Below are positions 26,239 through 40,890 of a stretch of DNA of 64,000 bases, piece after piece. The stretch is from Siderastrea radians. Its lineage: Eukaryota > Cnidaria > Anthozoa > Scleractinia > Rhizangiidae. Under the pieces are notes generated by a model. That model made no database searches. It was not told where the DNA came from and worked only from the letters and a program-made list of their open reading frames with translations. The DNA lies in assembly GCA_964017195.1 (NCBI GenBank), contig OZ024890.1:71483691-71547690 (forward strand), read 5' to 3'. Position numbers and translations under genes: made by a program. Numbering within the stretch: the stretch's first letter is position 1; each line of letters opens with the position of its first letter.

Positions 26239-29200
26239 CGCTAAGGATCGCATATATCGCGCTTTTCTACACAATAAACTTTTTTTTCTGATAGCCCCGA
26301 GGGATTTGCGTTACTATTAGGCCAGTGCGCAGCCTTCCGCAGCCTTGCGCAGTGAACAACACCTTTCTTTAGCCTCTGGGAAGGCCAGAAAGGGGTTTTT
26401 TTTGCTAAGGATTGCACATATCGCGCTTTTCTACACAATAAACTTTTTTTTCTGATAGCCCCGAGGGATTTGCGTTATTATTAGGCCAGTGCGCAGCCTT
26501 GCGCAGCCTTGCGCAGTCAACAACACCTTTTTTGCCTCTGGGAAGGCCAAAAATGGGGTTTTTTCGCTAAGGATCGCACATATCGCGCTTTTCTACGCAA
26601 TAAACTTTTCTTCTGATAGCCCCGAGATATTTGCGTTATTATTAGGCCAGTGGGCAGCCTTGAGCAACCTTGCGCAGTGAACAACACCTTTTTTAGCCTC
26701 TGGGAACGCCAAAATGGGTTTTTTTCGCAAAGGATCGCACATATCGCGCTTTTGTACACAATAAACTTTTTTCTGATAGCCCCGAGGTATTTGCGTTATT
26801 ATTAGGCCAGTGCGCAGCCTTGCGCAGCCTTCCACAGTGAACAACACCTTTTTTAGCCTCTGGAAAGGCATAAAATGGGATTTTTTCACTAAGGAGCGCA
26901 CATATCGCGCTTTTCCACACAATAAACTTTTTTTCTGATAGCCCCGAGGGATTTGCGTTATTATTAGGCCATTGCGCAGCCTTGCGCAGTGAACAACACC
27001 TTTCTTAGCCTCTGGGAAGGCCAAAAATGGGGTGTTTTCGCTAAGGCTCGCACATAACGCGCTTTTCTACACAACAAACTTTTTTTCTGATAGCCCTGAG
27101 GGATTTGCGTTATTATTAGGCCAGTGCGCAGCCTTGCGCAGTGAACAACACCTTTTTTAGCCTCTGGGAAGGCCAAAAATGGGGTTTTTTCGCTAAGGAT
27201 CGCACATATGGCGCTTTTCTACACAATACACTTTTTTTTCTGTTAGCCCCGAGGGATTTGCGTTATTATTAGGCCAGTGCGCAGCCTTGCACAGCCTTGC
27301 GCAGTGAACAACACCTTTTTTAGCTTCTGGGAAGGCCAAAAATGGGGTTTTTTCGCTACGGATCGCACATATCGCGCTTTAATACGCAATAAACTGTTTT
27401 TCTGATAGCCGCGAGGGATTTGCGTTATTATTAGGCCAGTGCGCAGCCTTGCGCAGCCTTCCGCAGTGAACAACCCCTTTTTTAGCCTCTGGGAACGCCA
27501 AAATGGGTTTTTTTCGCAAAGGATCGCACATATCGCGCTTTTGTACACAATAAACTTTTTTCTGATAGCCCCGAGGGATTTGCGTTATTATTAGGCCAGT
27601 GCGCAGCCTTGCGCAGTCTTCCGCAGTGAACAACACCTTTTTTAGCCTCTGGGAACGCCAAAATGGGTTTTTTTCGCTAAGGATCGCACATATCGCGCTT
27701 TTCTACACAATAAACTTTTTTTCTGATAGCCCTGAGGGATTTGCGTTATTATTAGGCCAGTGCGCAGCCTTGCGCAGCCTTGCGCAGTGAACAACACCTT
27801 TTTTAGCCTCTGGGAAGGCCAAAAATGGGGTTTTTTTTCCTAAGGATCGCACATATCGTGCTTTTCTACACAATAAACTTTTTTTTCTGGTAGCCCCGAG
27901 GGATTTGCGTTATTATTAGGCCAGTGCGCAGCCTTGCGCAGTGAACAACACCTTTTTTAGCCTCCGGGAAGGCCAAAAATGGGGTTTTTTCCCTAAGGAT
28001 CGCACATATCGCGCTTTTCTACACAATAAACTTTTTTTTCTGATAGGTCCGAGGGATTTGCGTTATTATTAGGCCAGTGCGCAGCCTTGCACAGCCTTGC
28101 GCAGTGAACAACACCTTTTTTAGCCTCTGGGAAGGCCAAAAATAAGTTTTTTCCATAAGGATCGCACATATCGCGCTTTTCTACACAATAAACTTTTTTT
28201 TCTAATAGCCACGAGGGATTTGCGTTATTATTGGGCCAGCGCCAGCCTTGCGCAGACTTGCGCAGTGAACAACACCTTTTTTAGCCTCTGGGAAGGCCAA
28301 AAATGGGGTTTTTTCGCTAAGGATCGCACATATCGCGCTTTTGTACACAATAAACTTTTTTTTCTGATAGCCCCGAGGGATTTGCGTTATTATTAGGCCA
28401 GTGCGCAGCCTTGCGCAGCCTTGCGCAGTGAACAACACCTTGTTTAGCCTCTGGGAAGGCCAAAAATGGGGTTTTTTCGCTAAGGATTACACATATCGCG
28501 CTTTTCTACACAATAAACTTTTTTTCTGATAGCCCCGAGGAATTTGCGTTATTATTAGGCCAGTGCGGAGCCTTGCGCAGCCTTGCGCAGTGAACAACAC
28601 GTTTTTTAGCCTCTGGGAAGGCCAAAAATGGGGTTTTTTCGCTAAGGATCGCACATATCGCACTTTTCTACACAATAAACTTTTTTTTCTGATAGGTCCG
28701 AGGGATTTGCGTTATTATTAGGCCAGTGCGCAGCCTTGCGCAGCCTTGCGCAGTGAACAACACCTTGTTTAGCCTCTGGGAAGGCCAAAAATGGGGTTTT
28801 TTCGCTAAGGATTACACATATCGCGCTTTTCTACACAATAAACTTTTTTTCTGATAGCCCCGAGGAATTTGCGTTATTATTAGGCCAGTGCGCAGCCTTG
28901 CACAGCCTTGCGCAGTGAACAACACCTTTTTTAGCCTCTGGGAAGACCAAAAATGGGTTTTTTCGCTAAGGATCGCACATATCGCGCTTTTCTACACAAT
29001 AAACTTTTTTTTCTAATAGCCCCGAGGGATTTACGTTATTATTGGGCCAGCGCGCAGCCTTCCACAGCCTTGCGCAGTGAACAACACCTTTTTTAGCCTC
29101 TGGGAAGGCCAAAAATGGGGTTTTTTCGCTAAGGATCGCACATATTGCGCTTTTGTACACAATAAACTTTTTTTCTGATAGCCCCAAAGGAATTGGCGTT

Positions 29201-31260
29201 ATTATTAGGGCTATGGGCAGCCATGCGCAGCCTTGCGCAGTGAACAACACCTTTTTTAGCCTCTCGGAAGGCCACAAATGGGGTTTTTTCGCTAAGGATC
29301 GCACATATCGCGCTTTTCTACACAATAAACTTTTTTTCTGTTAGCCCCGAGGGATTTGCGTTATTATTAGGCCAGTGCGCAGCTTTGCACAGCCTTGCAC
29401 AGTGAACAACAACTTTTTTAGCCTCTGGGAAGGCCAAAAATGGGGTTTTTTTGCTAAGGATCGCACATATCGCGCTTTTCTACACAATAAACTTTTTTTC
29501 TGATAGCCCCGAGGGATTTGCGTTATTATTAGGCTAGTGCGCAGCCTTGCGCAGCCTTGCACAGTGAACAACACCTTTTTTAGCCTCTGGGAAGGCCAAA
29601 AATGGGGTTTTTTCGCTAAGGATCGCACATATCGCGCTTTTCTACAAATAAACTTTTTTTCTGATAGCCCTGAGGTATTTGCGTTATTATTAGGCCAGTG
29701 CGCAGCCTTCCGCAGCCTTGCGCAGTAAACAACACCTTTTTTAGCCTCTGGGAAGGCCAAAAATGGGTTTTATCGCTAAGGATCGCACATATCGCGCTTT
29801 TCTACACAATAAACGTTTTTTTCTGATAGCCCCGAGGGATTTGCGTTATTATTAGGCCAGTGCGCAGCCTTGCGCAGCCTTGCGCAGGCTTGTGCAGTGA
29901 ACAACACCTTTTTTAGCCTCTGGGAAGGCCAAAAATGGGGTTTTTTTGCTAAGGTTCGCACATATCGCGCTTTTCTACAGAAAAAACTTTTTTTTCTGAT
30001 AGCCCCGAGGGATTTGCGTCATTATTACGCCAGTGCGCAGCCTTGCGCATCCTTGCACAGTGAACAACACCTTTTTGAGCCTCTGGGAAGGCCAAGAATG
30101 GGGTTTTTTCGCTAAGGATCGCACATATCGCGCTTTTCTACATAATAACCTTTTTTTTCTGATAGCCCTGAGGGATTTGCGTTATTATTAGGCCAGTGCG
30201 CAGCCTTGCACAGCCTTGCACAGTGAACAACACCCTTTTTAGCCTCTGGGAAGGCCAAAAATTGGGTTTTTTCGCTAAGGATCGCACATATCGCGCTTTT
30301 CTACACAAAAAAACTTTTTTTTCTGATAGCCCCGAGGGATTTGCGGTATTATTGGGCCAGTGCGCAGCCTTGCGCAGCCTTGCGCAGCAAACAACACCTT
30401 TTTTAGTCTCTGGGAAGGCCAAAAATGGGGTTTTTTCGCTAAGGATCGCACATATCGCGCTTTTCTACACAATAAACTTTTTTTTCTGATAGCCCCGAGG
30501 GATTTGCGTTATTATTGGGCCAGTGCCCAGCCTTGCAGAGCCTTGCGCAGTGAACAACACCTTTTTTAGCCTCTGGGAAGGCCAAGAATGGGGTTTTTCC
30601 GCTAAGGATCGCACATATCGCGCTTTTCTATACAGTAAACTTTTTTTCTGATAGCCCCCAGGGGTTTGCGTTATTATTAGGCCAGTGCGCAGCCTTGCGC
30701 AGTGAACAACACCTTTTTTAGCCTCTGGGAAGGCCAAACATGGGGTTTTTTCGCTAAGGATCGCACATATCGCGCTTTTGTACACAATAAACTTTTTTTT
30801 CTGAAAGCCCCGAGGGATTTGCGTTATTATTAGGCCAGTGCGCAGCCTTGCGCAGCCTTGTGCAGTGAACAACACCTTTCTTAGCCTCTGTGAAGGCCAC
30901 AAATGGGGTTTTTTCGTTAAGGATCGCCACATATCGCGCTTTTCTACACAATAAACTTATTTTTGCTTATAGCCCCGGGGGATTTGCGTTATTATTAGGC
31001 CAGTGCGCAGCCTTGCGCAGCCTTGCGCAGCCTTGCGCAGGCTTGCGCAGTGAACAACACCTTTTTTAGCCTCTGGGAAGGCCAAAAATTGGGTTTTTTC
31101 GCTAAGGATTACACATATCGCGCTTTTCTACACAATAAACTTTTTTTCTGATAGCCCCAAGGGATTTGCGTTGTTATTAGGCCAGTGTGCAGCCTTGCAC
31201 AGCCTTGTGCAGTGAACAACACCTTTTTAAGCCTCTGGGAAGGCCAAAAATCGTTTTTTT
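26239..31260 (+). repeat. Higher-order block B, copy 1 (5,022 bp)
   Basis: About 31 monomers from CGCTAAGGATCGCATATAT to the next such boundary. Every stretch I compared is identical in copy 2, and all reading-frame translations agree. Distinctive monomers include CTTTAATACGCAATAAACTG near 27.38 kb, AAAAATAAGTTTTTTCCATAAGG near 28.14 kb, and GCTATGGGCAGCCATG near 29.21 kb. Confidence 0.93.
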
Positions 31261-31279
31261 CGCTAAGGATCGCATATAT
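30955..31279 (+). repeat. Junction module J, copy J1
   Basis: Runs from ACTTATTTTTGCTTATAGCC (with CCGGGGGATTTG) through an AAAAATTGGG monomer, AAGGATTACACAT, TTGTTATTAGGCCAGTGTGC and CCTTTTTAAGCC to AATCGTTTTTTTCGC and GGATCGCATATAT. It closes block B copy 1. Confidence 0.85.
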
Positions 31280-34200
31280 CGCGCTTTTCTACACAATAAA
31301 CTTTTTTTTCTGATAGCCCCGAGGGATTTGCGTTACTATTAGGCCAGTGCGCAGCCTTCCGCAGCCTTGCGCAGTGAACAACACCTTTCTTTAGCCTCTG
31401 GGAAGGCCAGAAAGGGGTTTTTTTTGCTAAGGATTGCACATATCGCGCTTTTCTACACAATAAACTTTTTTTTCTGATAGCCCCGAGGGATTTGCGTTAT
31501 TATTAGGCCAGTGCGCAGCCTTGCGCAGCCTTGCGCAGTCAACAACACCTTTTTTGCCTCTGGGAAGGCCAAAAATGGGGTTTTTTCGCTAAGGATCGCA
31601 CATATCGCGCTTTTCTACGCAATAAACTTTTCTTCTGATAGCCCCGAGATATTTGCGTTATTATTAGGCCAGTGGGCAGCCTTGAGCAACCTTGCGCAGT
31701 GAACAACACCTTTTTTAGCCTCTGGGAACGCCAAAATGGGTTTTTTTCGCAAAGGATCGCACATATCGCGCTTTTGTACACAATAAACTTTTTTCTGATA
31801 GCCCCGAGGTATTTGCGTTATTATTAGGCCAGTGCGCAGCCTTGCGCAGCCTTCCACAGTGAACAACACCTTTTTTAGCCTCTGGAAAGGCATAAAATGG
31901 GATTTTTTCACTAAGGAGCGCACATATCGCGCTTTTCCACACAATAAACTTTTTTTCTGATAGCCCCGAGGGATTTGCGTTATTATTAGGCCATTGCGCA
32001 GCCTTGCGCAGTGAACAACACCTTTCTTAGCCTCTGGGAAGGCCAAAAATGGGGTGTTTTCGCTAAGGCTCGCACATAACGCGCTTTTCTACACAACAAA
32101 CTTTTTTTCTGATAGCCCTGAGGGATTTGCGTTATTATTAGGCCAGTGCGCAGCCTTGCGCAGTGAACAACACCTTTTTTAGCCTCTGGGAAGGCCAAAA
32201 ATGGGGTTTTTTCGCTAAGGATCGCACATATGGCGCTTTTCTACACAATACACTTTTTTTTCTGTTAGCCCCGAGGGATTTGCGTTATTATTAGGCCAGT
32301 GCGCAGCCTTGCACAGCCTTGCGCAGTGAACAACACCTTTTTTAGCTTCTGGGAAGGCCAAAAATGGGGTTTTTTCGCTACGGATCGCACATATCGCGCT
32401 TTAATACGCAATAAACTGTTTTTCTGATAGCCGCGAGGGATTTGCGTTATTATTAGGCCAGTGCGCAGCCTTGCGCAGCCTTCCGCAGTGAACAACCCCT
32501 TTTTTAGCCTCTGGGAACGCCAAAATGGGTTTTTTTCGCAAAGGATCGCACATATCGCGCTTTTGTACACAATAAACTTTTTTCTGATAGCCCCGAGGGA
32601 TTTGCGTTATTATTAGGCCAGTGCGCAGCCTTGCGCAGTCTTCCGCAGTGAACAACACCTTTTTTAGCCTCTGGGAACGCCAAAATGGGTTTTTTTCGCT
32701 AAGGATCGCACATATCGCGCTTTTCTACACAATAAACTTTTTTTCTGATAGCCCTGAGGGATTTGCGTTATTATTAGGCCAGTGCGCAGCCTTGCGCAGC
32801 CTTGCGCAGTGAACAACACCTTTTTTAGCCTCTGGGAAGGCCAAAAATGGGGTTTTTTTTCCTAAGGATCGCACATATCGTGCTTTTCTACACAATAAAC
32901 TTTTTTTTCTGGTAGCCCCGAGGGATTTGCGTTATTATTAGGCCAGTGCGCAGCCTTGCGCAGTGAACAACACCTTTTTTAGCCTCCGGGAAGGCCAAAA
33001 ATGGGGTTTTTTCCCTAAGGATCGCACATATCGCGCTTTTCTACACAATAAACTTTTTTTTCTGATAGGTCCGAGGGATTTGCGTTATTATTAGGCCAGT
33101 GCGCAGCCTTGCACAGCCTTGCGCAGTGAACAACACCTTTTTTAGCCTCTGGGAAGGCCAAAAATAAGTTTTTTCCATAAGGATCGCACATATCGCGCTT
33201 TTCTACACAATAAACTTTTTTTTCTAATAGCCACGAGGGATTTGCGTTATTATTGGGCCAGCGCCAGCCTTGCGCAGACTTGCGCAGTGAACAACACCTT
33301 TTTTAGCCTCTGGGAAGGCCAAAAATGGGGTTTTTTCGCTAAGGATCGCACATATCGCGCTTTTGTACACAATAAACTTTTTTTTCTGATAGCCCCGAGG
33401 GATTTGCGTTATTATTAGGCCAGTGCGCAGCCTTGCGCAGCCTTGCGCAGTGAACAACACCTTGTTTAGCCTCTGGGAAGGCCAAAAATGGGGTTTTTTC
33501 GCTAAGGATTACACATATCGCGCTTTTCTACACAATAAACTTTTTTTCTGATAGCCCCGAGGAATTTGCGTTATTATTAGGCCAGTGCGGAGCCTTGCGC
33601 AGCCTTGCGCAGTGAACAACACGTTTTTTAGCCTCTGGGAAGGCCAAAAATGGGGTTTTTTCGCTAAGGATCGCACATATCGCACTTTTCTACACAATAA
33701 ACTTTTTTTTCTGATAGGTCCGAGGGATTTGCGTTATTATTAGGCCAGTGCGCAGCCTTGCGCAGCCTTGCGCAGCCTTGCGCAGTGAACAACACCTTGT
33801 TTAGCCTCTGGGAAGGCCAAAAATGGGGTTTTTTCGCTAAGGATTACACATATCGCGCTTTTCTACACAATAAACTTTTTTTCTGATAGCCCCGAGGAAT
33901 TTGCGTTATTATTAGGCCAGTGCGCAGCCTTGCACAGCCTTGCGCAGTGAACAACACCTTTTTTAGCCTCTGGGAAGACCAAAAATGGGTTTTTTCGCTA
34001 AGGATCGCACATATCGCGCTTTTCTACACAATAAACTTTTTTTTCTAATAGCCCCGAGGGATTTACGTTATTATTGGGCCAGCGCGCAGCCTTCCACAGC
34101 CTTGCGCAGTGAACAACACCTTTTTTAGCCTCTGGGAAGGCCAAAAATGGGGTTTTTTCGCTAAGGATCGCACATATTGCGCTTTTGTACACAATAAACT

Positions 34201-36292
34201 TTTTTTCTGATAGCCCCAAAGGAATTGGCGTTATTATTAGGGCTATGGGCAGCCATGCGCAGCCTTGCGCAGTGAACAACACCTTTTTTAGCCTCTCGGA
34301 AGGCCACAAATGGGGTTTTTTCGCTAAGGATCGCACATATCGCGCTTTTCTACACAATAAACTTTTTTTCTGTTAGCCCCGAGGGATTTGCGTTATTATT
34401 AGGCCAGTGCGCAGCTTTGCACAGCCTTGCACAGTGAACAACAACTTTTTTAGCCTCTGGGAAGGCCAAAAATGGGGTTTTTTTGCTAAGGATCGCACAT
34501 ATCGCGCTTTTCTACACAATAAACTTTTTTTCTGATAGCCCCGAGGGATTTGCGTTATTATTAGGCTAGTGCGCAGCCTTGCGCAGCCTTGCACAGTGAA
34601 CAACACCTTTTTTAGCCTCTGGGAAGGCCAAAAATGGGGTTTTTTCGCTAAGGATCGCACATATCGCGCTTTTCTACAAATAAACTTTTTTTCTGATAGC
34701 CCTGAGGTATTTGCGTTATTATTAGGCCAGTGCGCAGCCTTCCGCAGCCTTGCGCAGTAAACAACACCTTTTTTAGCCTCTGGGAAGGCCAAAAATGGGT
34801 TTTATCGCTAAGGATCGCACATATCGCGCTTTTCTACACAATAAACGTTTTTTTCTGATAGCCCCGAGGGATTTGCGTTATTATTAGGCCAGTGCGCAGC
34901 CTTGCGCAGCCTTGCGCAGGCTTGTGCAGTGAACAACACCTTTTTTAGCCTCTGGGAAGGCCAAAAATGGGGTTTTTTTGCTAAGGTTCGCACATATCGC
35001 GCTTTTCTACAGAAAAAACTTTTTTTTCTGATAGCCCCGAGGGATTTGCGTCATTATTACGCCAGTGCGCAGCCTTGCGCATCCTTGCACAGTGAACAAC
35101 ACCTTTTTGAGCCTCTGGGAAGGCCAAGAATGGGGTTTTTTCGCTAAGGATCGCACATATCGCGCTTTTCTACATAATAACCTTTTTTTTCTGATAGCCC
35201 TGAGGGATTTGCGTTATTATTAGGCCAGTGCGCAGCCTTGCACAGCCTTGCACAGTGAACAACACCCTTTTTAGCCTCTGGGAAGGCCAAAAATTGGGTT
35301 TTTTCGCTAAGGATCGCACATATCGCGCTTTTCTACACAAAAAAACTTTTTTTTCTGATAGCCCCGAGGGATTTGCGGTATTATTGGGCCAGTGCGCAGC
35401 CTTGCGCAGCCTTGCGCAGCAAACAACACCTTTTTTAGTCTCTGGGAAGGCCAAAAATGGGGTTTTTTCGCTAAGGATCGCACATATCGCGCTTTTCTAC
35501 ACAATAAACTTTTTTTTCTGATAGCCCCGAGGGATTTGCGTTATTATTGGGCCAGTGCCCAGCCTTGCAGAGCCTTGCGCAGTGAACAACACCTTTTTTA
35601 GCCTCTGGGAAGGCCAAGAATGGGGTTTTTCCGCTAAGGATCGCACATATCGCGCTTTTCTATACAGTAAACTTTTTTTCTGATAGCCCCCAGGGGTTTG
35701 CGTTATTATTAGGCCAGTGCGCAGCCTTGCGCAGTGAACAACACCTTTTTTAGCCTCTGGGAAGGCCAAACATGGGGTTTTTTCGCTAAGGATCGCACAT
35801 ATCGCGCTTTTGTACACAATAAACTTTTTTTTCTGAAAGCCCCGAGGGATTTGCGTTATTATTAGGCCAGTGCGCAGCCTTGCGCAGCCTTGTGCAGTGA
35901 ACAACACCTTTCTTAGCCTCTGTGAAGGCCACAAATGGGGTTTTTTCGTTAAGGATCGCCACATATCGCGCTTTTCTACACAATAAACTTATTTTTGCTT
36001 ATAGCCCCGGGGGATTTGCGTTATTATTAGGCCAGTGCGCAGCCTTGCGCAGCCTTGCGCAGCCTTGCGCAGGCTTGCGCAGTGAACAACACCTTTTTTA
36101 GCCTCTGGGAAGGCCAAAAATTGGGTTTTTTCGCTAAGGATTACACATATCGCGCTTTTCTACACAATAAACTTTTTTTCTGATAGCCCCAAGGGATTTG
36201 CGTTGTTATTAGGCCAGTGTGCAGCCTTGCACAGCCTTGTGCAGTGAACAACACCTTTTTAAGCCTCTGGGAAGGCCAAAAATCGTTTTTTT
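31261..36292 (+). repeat. Higher-order block B, copy 2 (5,032 bp)
   Basis: Tandem copy of 26,239-31,260. The offset is 5,022 bp up to about 33.7 kb and 5,032 bp from there on. The cause is one extra CAGCCTTGCG unit near 33,770 (three units against two near 28,735). I saw no other difference. Either this is a very recent duplication or an assembly effect. Confidence 0.93.
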
Positions 36293-36311
36293 CGCTAAGG
36301 ATCGCATATAT
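35987..36311 (+). repeat. Junction module J, copy J2
   Basis: Identical in the compared markers to 30,955-31,279. It closes block B copy 2, and block A copy 1 begins at its right end with CTTTTTATTCTGATAGCC. Confidence 0.85.
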
Positions 36312-36718
36312 CGCGCTTTTCTACACAATAAACTTTTTATTCTGATAGCCCCGAGGGATCTGCGTTATTATTAGGCTAGTGCGCAGCCTTGCGCAGCCTT
36401 GCGCAGCCTTGCGCAGTGAACAACACCCTTTTTAGCCTCTGGGAATGCCAAAAATGGGCTTTTTTCGGTAAGGATCGCACATATCGCGCTTTTCTACACA
36501 ATAAACTTTTTTTTCTGATAGCCCCGAGGGATTTGCGTTATTATTAGGCCAGTGCGCAGCCTTGCGCAGCCTTGCGTAGTGAACAACACCTTTTTTAGCC
36601 TCTGGGAAGGCCAAAAATGGGGTTTTTTAGCTAAGGATCGCACATATCGCGCTTTTCTACACAATAAACTTTTTTTCTTATAGCCCCGAGAGATTTGCGT
36701 TATTATTAGGCCAGTGCG

Positions 36719-36768
36719 CAGCCTTGTGCAGCCTTGCGCAGCCTTGTGCAGCTTTGCGCAGACTTGCG
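36719..36768 (+). repeat. 10-bp sub-repeat run, 5 units
   Basis: Five CAGCCTTGCG-type units, ending in the ordered pair CAGCTTTGCG then CAGACTTGCG before CAGTGAAC. The matching position in A2 (49,904-49,953) also has five. Confidence 0.85.
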
Positions 36769-39700
36769 CAGTGAACAACACCTTTTTTAGCCTCTGGGAA
36801 GGCCAAAAATGGGGTTTCTTTTGCTAAGGATCGCACATATCGCGCTTTTGTACACAATAAACTTTTTTTTCTGATAGCCCCGAGGGATTTGCGTTATTAT
36901 TAGGCCAGTGCGCAGCCTTGCGCAGCCTTGCGCAGGCTTGCGCAGTGAACAACACCTTTTTTAGCCTCTGGGAAGGCCAAAAATGGGTTTTTTTCGGTAA
37001 GGATCGCATATATCGCGCTTTTCTACACAATAAACTTTTTTTTCTGATAGCCCCGAGGGATTTGCGTTATTATTAGGCCAGTGCGCAGCCTTGCGTAGCC
37101 TTGCGCAGTGAACAACACCTTTTTTAGCCTCTGGGAAGGCCAAAAATGGGGTTTTTTCGCTAAGGATCGCACATATCGCATTTTTCTACACAATAAACTT
37201 GTTTTTCTGATAGCCCCGAGGGATTTGCGTTATTATTAGGCCAGTGCGCAGCCTTGCGTAGCCTTGCGCAGTGAACAACACCTTTTTTAGCCTCTGGGAA
37301 GGCCAAAAATGGGGGTTTTTCCCTAAGGATCGCACATATCGCGCTTTTCTACACAATAAACTTTTTTTTTTGATAGCCACGAGGGATTTGCGTTATTATT
37401 GGGCCAGTGGGCAGCCTTGAGCAGCCTTGCACAGCCTTGCGCAGTGAACAACACCCTTATTAGCCTCTGGGAAGGCCAAAAATGGGGTTTTTTCGCTAAG
37501 GATCACACATATCGCGCTTTTCTACACAATAAACTTTTTTTCTGATAGCCCCGAGGGATTTGCGTTATTATTAGGCCAGTGCGCAGCCTTGCGCAGCCTT
37601 GCGCAGGCTTGCGCAGTGAACAACACCTTTTTTAGCCTCTGGGAAGGCCAAAAATGGGTTTTTTTCGGTAAGGATCGCACATATCGCGCTTTTCTACACA
37701 ATAAACTTTTTTTTCTGATAGCCCCGAGGGATTTGCGTTATTATTAGGCCAGTGCGCAGCCTTGCGCAGCCTTGCGTAGTGAACAACACCTTTTTTAGCC
37801 TCTGGAAAGGCCAAAAATGGCGTTTTTTTGCTAAGGTTCGCACATATCGCGCTTTTCTACACAATAAACTTTTTTTCTTATAGCCCCGAGAGATTTGCGT
37901 TATTATTAGGCCAGTGCGCAGCCTTGCGCAGCCTTGTGCAGCTTTGCGCAGACTTGCGCAGTGAACAACACCTTTTTTAGCCTCTGGGAAGGCCAAAAAT
38001 GGGGTTTTTTGCTAAGGATCGCAGATATCGCGCTTTTGTACACAATAAACATTTTTTCTGATAGCCCCGAGGGATTTGCGTTATTATTAGGCCAGTGCGC
38101 AGCCTTGCGCAGCCTTGCGCAGGCTTGCGCAGTGAACAACACCTTTTTTAGCCTCTGGGAAGGCCAAAAATGGGTTTTTTTCGGTAAGGATCGCATATAT
38201 CGCGCTTTTCTACACAATAAACTTTTTTTTCTGATAGCCCCGAGGGATTTGCGTTATTATTAGGCCAGTGCGCAGCCTTGCGTAGCCTTGTGCAGTGAAC
38301 AACACCTTTTTTAGCCTCTGGGAAGGCCAAAAATGGGGTTTTTTCGCTAAGGATCGCACATATCGCACTTTTCTACACAATAAACTTGTTTTTCTGATAG
38401 CCCCGAGGGATTTGCGTTATTATTAGGCCAGTGCGCAGCCTTGCTTAGCCTTGCGCAGTGAACAACACCTTTTTTAGCCTCTGGGAAGGCCAAAAATGGG
38501 GGTTTTTCCCTAAGGATCGCACATATCGCGCTTTTCTACACAATAAACTTTTTTTCTGATAGCCACGAGGGATTTGCGTTATTATTGGGCCAGTGGGCAG
38601 CCTTGCGTAGCCTTGCGCAGTGAACAACACCTTTTTTAGCCTCTGGGAAGGCCAAAAATAGGGTTTTTTCGCTAAGGATCGCACATATCGCGCTTTTCTA
38701 CACAATAAACTTTTTTTCTGATAGCTGCGAGGGATTTGCGTTTTTTTTAGGCCAGTGCGCAGCCTTGCGCAGCCTTGTGCAGTGAACAACACCTTTCTTA
38801 GCCTCTGGGAAGGCCAAAAATGGGGGTTTTCCCCTAACGATCGCACATATCGCGCTTTTCTACACAATAAACTTTTTTTCTGTTAGCCCCGAGGGATTTG
38901 CGTTATTATTACGCCAGTGCGCAGCCTTGCACAGCCTTGCGCAGTGAACAACACCTTTTTTAGCCTCTGGGAAGGCCAAAAATGGGGTCTTTTCGCTATG
39001 GATCGCACATATCGCGCTTTTCTACACAATAAACTTTTTTTTCTGATAGCCCCAAAGGGATTTGCGTTATTTTTAGGCCAGTGCGCAGCCTTGCGCAGCC
39101 TTGCGCAGTGAACAACACCTTTTTAGCTTCTAGGAAGGCCAAAAATGGGGATTTTTCGCTAAGGATCGCACATATCGCCCTTTTCGATACAATAAACTTT
39201 TTTTTCTGATAGCCCCGAGGGATTTGCGTTATCATTAGGCCAGTGCGCAGCCTTGCGCAGCCTTGCGCTGTGAACGACACCTTTTTTAGCCTCTGGGAAG
39301 GGCAAAAATGGGATTTTTTCGCTAAGGATCGCACATATCGCGCTTTTCTACACAATAAACTTTTTTTCTGATAGCCGCGAGAGATTTGCGTTATTTTTAG
39401 ACCAGTGCGCAGCCTTGCGCAGCCTTGCGCAGTGAACAACACCTTTCTTAGCCTCTGGGAAGGCCAAAAAGGGGGGTTTTTCCCTAAGGATCGCACATAT
39501 CGCGCTTTTCTACAAAATAAACTTTTTTTCTGATAGCCCCGAGGGATCTGCGTTATTATTATTCCAGTGCGCAGGATTGAGCAGTTTTGCGCAGTGAACA
39601 ACACCTTTTTTAGCCTCTGGGAAGGCATAAAATGGGGTTTTTTTCGCTAGGGATCGCACATATCGCGCTTTTCTACACAATAAACTTTTTTCTGATAGCC

Positions 39701-40890
39701 CCGAGGGGTTTGCGTTATTATTAGGCCAGTGCCCAGCCTTGCGCAGCCTTGCGCAGTGAACAACACCTTTTTTAGCCTCTGGGAAGGCCAAAAATGGGGT
39801 CTTTTCGCTAAGGATCGCACATATCGCGCTTTTCTACACAATAAACTTTTTTTTCTGATAGCCCCGAGGGATTTGCGTTATTATTAGGCCACTGCGCAGC
39901 CTTGCGCAGCCTTTCGCAGTGAACAACACCTTTTTTAGCTTCTGGGAAGGCCAAAAATGGGGTTTTTTCGCTAGGGATCGCACATATCGCGCTTTTCTAC
40001 ACAATAAACTTTTTTTCTGATAGCCCCGAGGGATTTGCATTATTTTTGGGCCAGTGCGCAGCCTTGCACAGCCTTGCGAAGTAAACAACACCTTTTTTAG
40101 CCTCTGGGAAGGCCAAAAATGGGGTTTTTTCGCTAAGGATCGCACATATCGCGCTTTTCTACACAATAAACTTTTTTTCTGATAGCCCCGAGGGATTTGC
40201 GTTATTATTAGGCCAGTGCGCAGCCTTGCGCAGCCTTGCGCGGTGAACAACACCTTTTTTAGCCTCTGGGAAGGCCAAAAATAGGGTTTTTTCGCTAAGG
40301 ATCGCACATATCGCGCTTTTCTACACAATAAACTTTTTTTTCTGATAGCCCCGAGGGATTTGCGTTATTATTGGGCCAGTGCACAGCCTTGCAGAGCCTT
40401 GCGCAGTGAACAACACCTTTTTTAGCGTCTGGGAAGGCCAAAAATGGGGTTTTTTCGCTAAGGATCGCACATATCGCGCTTTTTTACACAATAAACGTTT
40501 TTTTCTGATAGCCCCAGGGATTTGCGTTATTATTAGGCCAGTGCGCAGCCTTGCACAGCCTTGCGCAGTAAAGAACACCTTTTTTAGCTTCTGGGAAGGC
40601 GAAAAATGGGGTTTGTTTGCTACGGATCGCACATATCGCGCTTTTCTACACAATAAACTTTTTTTTCTGATAGCCCCGAAGGATTTGCGTTATTATTAGG
40701 CCAGTGCGCAGCCTTGCGCAGCCTAGCGCAGTGAACAACACTTTTTTTAGCCTCTGCAAAGGCCAAAAATGGGGTGTTTTGGCTAAGGATCGCACATATC
40801 GCGCTTTTCTACACAATAAACTTTTTTTTCTGATAGCCCCGAGGGATTTGCGTTATTATTAGGCCAGTGGGCAGCCTTGCGCAGCCTTGC

